A stretch of DNA of 64,000 bases from Wenzhouxiangella sp. AB-CW3 (GTDB taxonomy: Bacteria > Pseudomonadota > Gammaproteobacteria > Xanthomonadales > Wenzhouxiangellaceae): contig NZ_CP061368.1 of assembly GCF_014725735.1 (NCBI RefSeq), forward strand, positions 62,001 to 126,000, in the 5' to 3' direction. This document shows, one piece after another, positions 57,391-64,000 of the stretch. A model generated the notes under the pieces. That model made no database searches. It worked only from the letters and a program-made list of their open reading frames with translations, and had not been told where the DNA came from. Every line of letters begins with the position of its first letter. Within the stretch, counting starts at the first letter, position 1. Position numbers and translations under genes: made by a program.

Positions 57391-58116
57391 ATGATGGAAG
57401 CGCCCGCCAGCGACCGTTGCGTGTTCCAGGCCCGCGGCCTGACCAAGGTTTATCAGATGGGCGAGGTCGCAATCCACGCGCTGCGCGGCGTCGATCTTTC
57501 GCTGTATGCCGGTGAGCTGGTGGTCCTGCTCGGGGCCTCGGGTTCGGGCAAGTCCACCCTGCTCAACATCATGGGCGGGCTGGACGCGGCCACCGATGGC
57601 GAGCTGCGCTATCTCGACCAGGATCTCAGTCGCGCCAGTGACCGTGATCTAACCCGGTTCCGACGCGACCATGTCGGCTTCGTGTTCCAGTTCTACAACA
57701 TGATCCCGTCGCTGACCGCGCGCGAGAACGTGGCCATCGTCACCGAGATCGCCAGAAATCCCATGCGCCCGGAAGAGGCGCTGGAGCTGGTTGGCCTGGC
57801 CGATCGCATGGACCATTTTCCGTCCCAGCTCTCTGGCGGCGAGCAACAGCGCGTGGCCATCGCCCGCGCCGTGGCCAAGCGCCCGGCGGTGCTGATGTGC
57901 GACGAGCCCACCGGCGCGCTGGATTCGAAGACCGGGGTGCGGGTGCTGCAGGTCATCGAGCACATCAACGAGGAACTGGGCACGACTACGGCGGTGATCA
58001 CCCACAACGAGGTCATCGGCGAGATGGCCGACCGCGTCATCCGCCTCAAGGACGGCCGCGTCGACGAGGAGCATCGCAACCAGCGCCGGGCCGACCCGGC
58101 CGACCTGAAATGGTAG
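57391..58116 (+). CDS. ABC transporter ATP-binding protein, MacB/LolD class
   Basis: A 241-residue ATPase. Walker [22 protein letters not shown]-loop [18 protein letters not shown], signature [15 protein letters not shown], Walker [17 protein letters not shown]. The [11 protein letters not shown] form is typical of the MacB/LolD group that drives FtsX-type permeases. It is followed 7 bp later by such a permease and then an HlyD-type protein. Confidence 0.92.
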   Translation: MMEAPASDRCVFQARGLTKVYQMGEVAIHALRGVDLSLYAGELVVLLGASGSGKSTLLNIMGGLDAATDGELRYLDQDLSRASDRDLTRFRRDHVGFVFQFYNMIPSLTARENVAIVTEIARNPMRPEEALELVGLADRMDHFPSQLSGGEQQRVAIARAVAKRPAVLMCDEPTGALDSKTGVRVLQVIEHINEELGTTTAVITHNEVIGEMADRVIRLKDGRVDEEHRNQRRADPADLKW

Positions 58117-58123
58117 CGCCGGC

Positions 58124-60490
58124 GTGATTCCCACCCTGCACCGCAAGCTGATTCGCGATCTGGGCGAGATGAAGGGCCAGATCGCGGCCATTGCGGTGGT
58201 CATGGCCGCCGGGGTGATGACCCTGGTGCTGGCGGTCAGCTCGCTCGACAGCATTCGCCTGTCGAAAGACCGCTTCTACACTGACTACCAGTTCGCCGAC
58301 CTGTTCGCCAGCCTGACCCGGGCGCCCGACACCCTGGTCGGGCGTCTTGGCGAGATCGAGGGCATCAACCTGGTCGAAACCCGGGTGGTCGCGCCGGTGC
58401 GGCTGGAAGTGCCCGAGTTTGTCGACCCGGTGCGCGGTCACGTGCTGTCCATTCCCGACGGCCGCCAGCCCCTGCTCAACCGCCTCTACCTGGCCGCCGG
58501 CAGCCTGCCCGAATCCGGGCGTTCCGACCAGGTCGTGATCAGCCAGCCCTTTGCCGAGGCGCACGATCTCAATGTCGGCGACGAGCTGCGCATCATCATC
58601 CGCGGTCGCTACGAACGCTTGCGCGTGAGCGGCGTGGCCCTGTCGCCGGAATTCGTCTACCAGGTTGCGCCCACCGACCTTCTGCCCGATTACGAACGCT
58701 ACGCGGTGATGTGGATGAACCGGCGCGCGCTGGCCAACGCCTTCGGCATGGACGGGGCCTTCAACAGCGTTGTGGCCAGCGTGCAGGCCGGCGCCGACCA
58801 GCGCGACGTGATCGATCGCATGGACCGCCTGCTCGCGCCCTACGGCGGCATCGGTGCGCATGATCGCGAGGACGTCATGTCGCACCGCATCCTGATCGAG
58901 GAAATCGCGCAGCTGGAGGTCATGACCATCGTCCTGCCCGGTGTGTTCATGGGCGTGTCGGCTTTTCTGCTCAGCGTGCTGATGGGCCGGATCGTCACCA
59001 CCCAGCGCCAGCAGATCGCCGTGATCAAGGCGTTTGGCTATTCCGATGGCGATCTGGCCGTACACTACGCGCTGCTGACCGGCATGATTGTAGCCGTGGG
59101 CGTGGCCCTGGGGCTGGTCCTTGGTGCCTGGGCCGGCGAAGGCATGGCGGCACTCTATGCCGAGTATTTCCGTTTCCCGGAGACCATCACCCGCATGCAG
59201 GGCCGCGTGGTGGCGCTGGCCATTCTGGTGTCCGCCGCCGCGGCCGGCCTGGGCACGTTCCGGGCCGTGCACCAGGCCGTGCGCCTGCCGCCGGCCGAAG
59301 CCATGCGCCCGCCCGCCCCGGCCGAGTTTCACCAAAGCTGGTTCGATCGCTCGGCGGCCGGCCGCTGGCTGGCCCAGACCACGCGCATGGTGCTGCGCAA
59401 TGTCTCGCGCCATCCGGTCAAGGCCTCGCTGACCGTGGCCGGTATCGCCCTGTCCGGGGCACTGCTGCTGCTCGGCCATTACCAGTTCGGCTCGGTCAAG
59501 CACCTCGTCGAGCTGCAGTACCGCGACGTGATGAAGATGGATGTTCACGTCACTTTCGTCGAACCGACCTCCTTGGGCGTGTTGAACGAGATCCGCGCCC
59601 TGCCCGGCGTGCATTACGTCGAAGGCTACCGCAACGTGCCGGTGCGCCTGGCCAACGGACACATGAGCGAACGCACCGCGATTTCCGGCTTGCCGGCCCA
59701 ACCGCAACTGCGCGGCCTGATCGACAGCCAGTACCGGTCCATCCGCCTGCCGCCCGATGGCCTGTTCCTGACCCGCTACCTGGCCGAGGAGCTGGGTCTG
59801 GCGCTGGGCGACCGGGTCGAAGTGGAGGTCCTTGAAGGCCAGCGCCAGGTGATCGATCTGCCGCTGGCCGGCGTCATCGATGAGCCGCTGGGCTTGAGTG
59901 GCTATATGCACATCGAGGCGCTCAATACATTGATGCGCGAGAGCCCGGCCGTCAGCGGCGCCTGGCTGCTGATCGACCGCGACCAGCGCCAGGCCTTGTT
60001 CGACCGGCTGTGGGACGCCTCGCGCGTGGCCGGCATCAGCCAGATCAGCGAGGCCGAAGACGGGCTGCGCGAGTACATGGAAGACACCGTGCTGGCGATG
60101 ATGGCCATCCTGCTGCTGCTGGCCGGCTCGATCACCTTCGCGCTGGTCTACAACAATGCCCGCATCGCCTTTGCCGAACGCTCGCGCGAGCTGGCCACGC
60201 TGCGCGTGCTCGGTTTCAGTCGCGGCCAGGTCGGCTGGGTGCTCATCGGCGAGATTGCCCTGCTGACCCTGGCGGCCATTCCGCTGGCCTGGCTGTTGGG
60301 CACCGGTTTTGCCTGGCTGCTCAGCCTGGCCTTCCAGATGGACATGATGCGTGTCCCGTTCCATATCACCCATCAGTCCTACGCCTTCGCCGCCGCGGGC
60401 GTCGTCGTGGCCTCGGCCCTGTCGGTGGTCCTGATCGTCCGGCGTCTGGCCACGCTGGACATGGTTTCTGCTCTCAAAAGCATCGAGTAG
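58124..60490 (+). CDS. FtsX-type ABC transporter permease, two-domain
   Basis: A 788-residue permease beginning at a GTG. It has two copies of the FtsX membrane domain (about 265-385 and 640-788), each preceded by a large soluble loop, plus a helix at 18-40: about eight helices. The long first soluble region (41-265) and second (445-640) should be extracytoplasmic. The duplicated layout is typical of MacB-superfamily exporters acting on lipoproteins, lipids or hydrophobic compounds. Confidence 0.9.
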   Translation: MIPTLHRKLIRDLGEMKGQIAAIAVVMAAGVMTLVLAVSSLDSIRLSKDRFYTDYQFADLFASLTRAPDTLVGRLGEIEGINLVETRVVAPVRLEVPEFVDPVRGHVLSIPDGRQPLLNRLYLAAGSLPESGRSDQVVISQPFAEAHDLNVGDELRIIIRGRYERLRVSGVALSPEFVYQVAPTDLLPDYERYAVMWMNRRALANAFGMDGAFNSVVASVQAGADQRDVIDRMDRLLAPYGGIGAHDREDVMSHRILIEEIAQLEVMTIVLPGVFMGVSAFLLSVLMGRIVTTQRQQIAVIKAFGYSDGDLAVHYALLTGMIVAVGVALGLVLGAWAGEGMAALYAEYFRFPETITRMQGRVVALAILVSAAAAGLGTFRAVHQAVRLPPAEAMRPPAPAEFHQSWFDRSAAGRWLAQTTRMVLRNVSRHPVKASLTVAGIALSGALLLLGHYQFGSVKHLVELQYRDVMKMDVHVTFVEPTSLGVLNEIRALPGVHYVEGYRNVPVRLANGHMSERTAISGLPAQPQLRGLIDSQYRSIRLPPDGLFLTRYLAEELGLALGDRVEVEVLEGQRQVIDLPLAGVIDEPLGLSGYMHIEALNTLMRESPAVSGAWLLIDRDQRQALFDRLWDASRVAGISQISEAEDGLREYMEDTVLAMMAILLLLAGSITFALVYNNARIAFAERSRELATLRVLGFSRGQVGWVLIGEIALLTLAAIPLAWLLGTGFAWLLSLAFQMDMMRVPFHITHQSYAFAAAGVVVASALSVVLIVRRLATLDMVSALKSIE

Positions 60491-60498
60491 GTTTGTCA

Positions 60499-61698
60499 AT
60501 GAACACGAAAAAGCGCTGGATTCTCATTCTCGTCGCCCTGGCCGCCCTGGTACTGCTGGTGCTGGCGCTCAGGCCCTCTCCCACGGTGGTCAACACCGCC
60601 GACGTTGTCGCCGATCGCTTTGTCGAGTCGGTCGATGAAGAAGGGCGTACCCGACTGCGCGACACCTACACGATCTCGGCGCCCATTGCCGGCTACCTGC
60701 AACGCGTGCAGCCCGAGCCCGGCGATGATGTCGAGCTCGGAGCGGTGATGTTTCGCATGGAGCCGCACCCGGCGCCGGCGCTGGATGCGCGCAGCCTGGA
60801 ACAGGCACGTGAGAACCTGGCCGCGGCCCGCGCCCGCCGCCAGAGTGCCGAGGCCAACCTGGAAACCGCCGTGGCCGACGCCGAATTCGCCGCCAGCGAG
60901 TACGAGCGCTACCGCGAGTTGCACGAGCGGGGCCTGGTGTCCACTGCCGAGATGGAGCGGGCACGTTCGACGCGGGATCGTCAGCGTGCCGCGGCGCGGG
61001 CCGCCGAGCATGCCGTCGAGGTGGCCGGTTTCGAGGTCGAGAGTGCGCGCACCCTGATCGATATCGCCAGTGGCGAGCGCCCGCCCGAAGACCAGCCGCA
61101 GTTGGAAGTGCGGTCCCCGGTCGGCGGCGTGGTACTCCGGCGCCACCGCTGCTGCGAAGGCGCGATCGCGGCCGGCGAGCCGGTGCTGGATGTCGGCAGC
61201 CTGGAAGACCTGGAAGTACAGGTCGATCTGCTGTCCATGGCAGCCGTGCGGGTCCGGCCCGACATGCGCGTGGAGATGACCGGCTGGGGCGGCGACGAGC
61301 CGCTGATGGGCACGGTCCGGCGCGTCGAGCCGGCCGGCTTCACGCGTGTCTCGGCGCTGGGCGTGGACGAGCAGCGCGTGCCGGTGATCATCGATTTCGA
61401 CGAGCCTGAACAGGCATTCGAGAAGCTGGGGGTTGGTTACCGGGTCGAGGCCGAGTTCATCCTCTGGGAAGGTGAGGATGTTGTCCAGGTGCCGACCAGT
61501 GCCCTGTTCCGCCGCGATGGCGAATGGCACGTGTTCGTGATCGATAACGCCCGTGCGCGCCTGCGCCGGATCGAGACCGGCCGCCGCAGTGGCCTGACGG
61601 TGCAGGTCATCGAAGGACTGGAGCCAGGCGAGGAGGTCATTACCCATCCCGGCGACCAGATCACGGACGGCGCCCGCGTCAGCGCCATGCGCAGGTGA
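60499..61698 (+). CDS. HlyD/RND-type periplasmic adaptor protein
   Basis: A 399-residue membrane fusion protein. An N-terminal membrane helix (WILILVALAALVLLVLAL) is followed by a lipoyl half-motif (YTISAPIAGYLQRVQPEPGDDV), a long coiled-coil hairpin (about 95-190, RRQSAEANLETAVADAEF) and the second half (LEVRSPVGGVVLRRH), then beta-barrel and membrane-proximal domains. An odd pair of cysteines (RHRCCEGAI) sits after the second lipoyl half. With the two preceding genes it forms a MacAB-like system; an outer-membrane partner is not in the window. Confidence 0.9.
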   Translation: MNTKKRWILILVALAALVLLVLALRPSPTVVNTADVVADRFVESVDEEGRTRLRDTYTISAPIAGYLQRVQPEPGDDVELGAVMFRMEPHPAPALDARSLEQARENLAAARARRQSAEANLETAVADAEFAASEYERYRELHERGLVSTAEMERARSTRDRQRAAARAAEHAVEVAGFEVESARTLIDIASGERPPEDQPQLEVRSPVGGVVLRRHRCCEGAIAAGEPVLDVGSLEDLEVQVDLLSMAAVRVRPDMRVEMTGWGGDEPLMGTVRRVEPAGFTRVSALGVDEQRVPVIIDFDEPEQAFEKLGVGYRVEAEFILWEGEDVVQVPTSALFRRDGEWHVFVIDNARARLRRIETGRRSGLTVQVIEGLEPGEEVITHPGDQITDGARVSAMRR

Positions 61699-61796
61699 TG
61701 ATCACGGCAGTGGGCTGATTCGTCCGTCCGATACTGTGTGGACCGCGACACTCGCGTTACCATTGGCAGTTGCTCTTACCGGACCGTTCTTGATCC

Positions 61797-62564
61797 ATGC
61801 GAGTGATCAGTCTCAATGCCAACGGCATCCGCGCGGCCGCGCGCAAGGGGTTTTTCGACTGGCTCAAAGGCCAGAAGGCCGATTTTGTCTGCATCCAGGA
61901 AACCAAGGCCCAGCACTGGCAGCTGGCCGACCGCGACTTCTTTCCGGTCGGCTATCACAGCTACTACCACGATGCCGAGAAAAAGGGCTATTCCGGCGTT
62001 GCGCTGTATGCCCGACACCAGCCCGACCAGGTCAGCTACGGGCTGGGCTGGGACGAGTTCGACAGCGAGGGGCGCTGGCTGCAGGCCGATTTCGGCGAGT
62101 TGTCGGTGATCTCGCTGTATCTCCCCTCGGGCACCTCCAAGGACGAGCGCCAGCAATTCAAGTACCGCTGCATGGACCGTCTCAAGCCGCGCCTGGAGGA
62201 AATGGCCGGCAACGGTCGCGACTACATCATCTGTGGTGACTGGAACATCGCCCACAAGGAAATCGACCTGAAGAACTGGAAGGCCAACCAGAAGAATTCC
62301 GGTTTCCTGCCCGAGGAGCGCGCCTGGATGGACGAGGTGTTCGGTCCCGTCGGGCTGCATGACGGCTTCCGGCTGGTCGATCCGAATCCGGATCGCTATA
62401 CCTGGTGGTCCAACCGCGGCCGGGCCTGGGACAACAACGTGGGATGGCGTATCGACTACCAGGTCATCAGCTCCGGTCTGGCCGACCGCGTGCGCGGCGC
62501 CGACATCTACACCGACGAGCGCTTCTCCGACCATGCCCCGCTGATTCTCGACTATGCCGATTGA
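61797..62564 (+). CDS. Exonuclease III family AP endonuclease
   Basis: A 255-residue protein of the ExoIII/Crc family. All catalytic elements are there: NANGIRAAARKG, the metal-binding Glu in CIQETKAQ, Tyr in YSGVALYAR, ICGDWNIAH, and the final Asp-His pair SDHAPLILDY. It should be an active DNA repair nuclease, unlike the catalytically inactive Pseudomonas Crc, although crc also lies beside pyrE there. The next gene overlaps it by 11 bp. Confidence 0.9.
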   Translation: MRVISLNANGIRAAARKGFFDWLKGQKADFVCIQETKAQHWQLADRDFFPVGYHSYYHDAEKKGYSGVALYARHQPDQVSYGLGWDEFDSEGRWLQADFGELSVISLYLPSGTSKDERQQFKYRCMDRLKPRLEEMAGNGRDYIICGDWNIAHKEIDLKNWKANQKNSGFLPEERAWMDEVFGPVGLHDGFRLVDPNPDRYTWWSNRGRAWDNNVGWRIDYQVISSGLADRVRGADIYTDERFSDHAPLILDYAD

Positions 62565-63972
62565 TTCCGCGAAGGTCGAAGATGCGAACGGCAAACTGCG
62601 CGAGCCGTTCTGGAAACTGTTTGCCGACCGGCGCCTGATCTACATCTTCATCCTCGGTTTCGCCAGCGGCTTTCCCTGGGCGGTGATCGGCAATGCCTTC
62701 TCGGTCTGGCTGAGCGATGCCGGCCTGACCCGCACCAGCATCGGCGTGCTCGGTTCGGTGACCATGATCTTCGCGCTGAATTTCACCTGGGCGCCGTTGC
62801 TTGATCGGGTCAAGCTGCCCTGGCTGTGCGCCCGTTTCGGTCAGCGCCGCGGCTGGATCCTGCTGGCCCAGGCCGGTGTGTTCCTGGGCACGCTGGCGAT
62901 GGCGGCCATTGATCCCACGGTTGGCGTGACCGCCGTGGCCCTGGTTGCGGCCTTCGTGGTATTCGGTGCAGCCACCCAGGACGTGGGCATCGATGCCTAT
63001 CGCATCGAGACCATCCCGGCCTCCGAGCCGCGCGGCATGGCCGCGGCTGCCGCGGTGACCGCGGCCGGCTGGTGGACGGGGGCGGGCCTGCCGGGCGCCG
63101 GCGCCTTCTGGCTTGCGGGCACGGCGCCTGGTGGATGGTCCACCGCGTTCCACTTTCTCGCCCTGGTCATGGCGCTGCTGGTCATCGTCACGCTGCTGTT
63201 CTTGCCCGAACCGGAATCCGACCGCGAGGCCCAGCAGGCCGCCGACGAGGCGCGGGTGCGCGAGGCGCTGAGCAAGCGCCGCAGGCCCGGACGGATCAGC
63301 ACGGTCGTGGCCTGGTTCACCGTTACCGCCATTCTGCCTTTCGCCGAGTTCGTGCGCCGCAACGGCATCAAGCTCACCATTTCGATACTCGGCTTTATTG
63401 TGCTGTTCAAGATCGGCGAGGCCTTCATGGGCCGCATGGCCGCGGTGTTCTACCGCGAGCTGGGATTCAGCCACCAGGAAATCGCCCTGGTCAGCGGGGT
63501 CATGGGCTGGTTCACGATGACACTGTTCATGCTGCTCTCCGGCGTAATCAACGTGCGCATGGGTATTTTCAAAGGGTTGTTGATCAGTGGTGTGGCCATG
63601 GCCCTGGCCAACCTGGTCTACTCGGTCATGGCGCTGGTCGGGCCGAACATGGCGCTGTTTGCCTTTGCCGTGGTCGCCGACAACTTCACCACGGCCTTTT
63701 CCACCGTGGCGTTCGTCGCCTTCATTTCCTTTTTGACCAGCCAGGTCTACACCGCCAGTCAGTACGCCGTGATGGCCTCGATGGGCAACCTCAGCCGCAC
63801 CTCCCTGGCCGCGGCCAGTGGCTGGATGGTCGACATGCTGGCCGGCAGCTGGGCGATGTTCTTCTTCATCACCACCATCATGGTCACCCCCAGCCTGGTC
63901 TTGCTGTGGTGGATTCGTCACCAGCTCTATGATCGGTTGGGCGAGGTCTTTTACGCGCGGCAGCCAGGTTGA
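62554..63972 (+). CDS. AmpG-like major facilitator permease
   Basis: A 472-residue membrane protein with 12 or more hydrophobic helices. The start FILGFASGFPWAVIGNAFSVWL, TWAPLLDRVKLP, FGQRRGWILLAQAG and GAATQDVGIDAYRIE are hallmarks of AmpG, which imports anhydromuropeptides for peptidoglycan recycling. The signature Asp-rich DAYRIE loop is intact. The assignment of this substrate is by family similarity only. Confidence 0.85.
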   Translation: MPIDSAKVEDANGKLREPFWKLFADRRLIYIFILGFASGFPWAVIGNAFSVWLSDAGLTRTSIGVLGSVTMIFALNFTWAPLLDRVKLPWLCARFGQRRGWILLAQAGVFLGTLAMAAIDPTVGVTAVALVAAFVVFGAATQDVGIDAYRIETIPASEPRGMAAAAAVTAAGWWTGAGLPGAGAFWLAGTAPGGWSTAFHFLALVMALLVIVTLLFLPEPESDREAQQAADEARVREALSKRRRPGRISTVVAWFTVTAILPFAEFVRRNGIKLTISILGFIVLFKIGEAFMGRMAAVFYRELGFSHQEIALVSGVMGWFTMTLFMLLSGVINVRMGIFKGLLISGVAMALANLVYSVMALVGPNMALFAFAVVADNFTTAFSTVAFVAFISFLTSQVYTASQYAVMASMGNLSRTSLAAASGWMVDMLAGSWAMFFFITTIMVTPSLVLLWWIRHQLYDRLGEVFYARQPG

Positions 63973-63975
63973 CTG

Positions 63976-64000
63976 ATGATCGACCGGGCGCGGCGACTGC
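63976..64000 (+). CDS. Possible start of a further gene, cut by the window edge
   Basis: An ATG 3 bp after the ampG-like stop begins MIDRARRL and continues off the window. The tight spacing suggests a co-transcribed gene. Eight codons are too few to identify it. Confidence 0.3.

Noticed and set aside
58046-60499. Very long open frame (817 codons) opposite the FtsX-type permease gene
   Set aside because: It is His/Gln/Gly/Asp-rich, an artefact of high-GC codon use on the opposite strand; the plus-strand frame has clear membrane helices and family motifs.
61797-62564. Catabolite repression protein Crc
   Set aside because: The gene is near pyrE as crc is in Pseudomonas, but all exonuclease III catalytic residues are intact, so a DNA repair nuclease is the simpler call.

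Overview
The window looks like a high-GC gammaproteobacterial chromosome, most likely from the Xanthomonadales/Lysobacterales side (Wenzhouxiangella-like is my best guess, by inference only). Supporting signs are the order coaBC-dut-algC, rsmG-parA-parB-atpIBEFHAGDC and fis-purH-purD, a PA2778/PA2779-type pair, plant-type glutamate-cysteine ligase, an AlgC with a long membrane-anchored N-terminal region, and a SAM-I riboswitch (not MetJ boxes) in front of metX-metB. Almost everything is core metabolism. I see no prophage, integrase, transposase, CRISPR array, rRNA or tRNA.

Layout. 1-1566: a minus-strand lipid-related cluster (PfpI-like protein, patatin phospholipase, start of a probable phospholipase D family protein). 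1567-2238: non-coding, with a 25-bp inverted repeat. 2239-13054: a sulfur assimilation block (cysK, cysG, cysJIH, cysB), then riboswitch-controlled metX-metB. 13035-17532: EF-hand protein, ZIP metal transporter, GH53-like lipoprotein, PA2778/PA2779-like pair. 17624-24605: rpmB-rpmG with promoter and terminator, a four-helix-bundle gene, radC, coaBC-dut-algC, rluE. 24883-32277: glutamate-cysteine ligase diverging from an oppABCDF importer. 32270-42319: rsmG, parAB and the complete F-type ATP synthase operon. 42426-47382: two lipoproteins, ttcA, a DUF465 protein, plsB. 47457-47613: candidate small RNA with promoter and terminator. 47714-57300: pyrF, a hydrolase, uvrD, purD, purH, fis, DUF3426 and DUF4124 proteins, pyrE. 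57391-64000: a three-gene MacB/HlyD-type ABC system, an exonuclease III family gene, an AmpG-like permease and the first codons of another gene.

The most unusual feature is a set of intergenic arrays of tandem 7-bp units. There are four sequence families: A = CCTTTYA (reverse GGTRAAA), B = GTGTKAA, C = CGGGACT, D = CCGTCYY. They occur at eight loci: both sides of the four-helix-bundle gene, rluE/gshA, oppA/oppB, oppC/oppD, atpA/atpG, atpG/atpD, uvrD/purD and purD/purH. Most loci have a purine-rich arm followed by a pyrimidine-rich arm that is its imperfect inverse complement, so transcripts could fold into long hairpins. The order is purine arm then pyrimidine arm at every two-armed locus. 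The only non-housekeeping gene enclosed by two arms is the four-helix-bundle (S23/IVP-like) gene at 18178-18555. This recalls the way RAYT genes are flanked by REP sequences, although no mobility is shown here.
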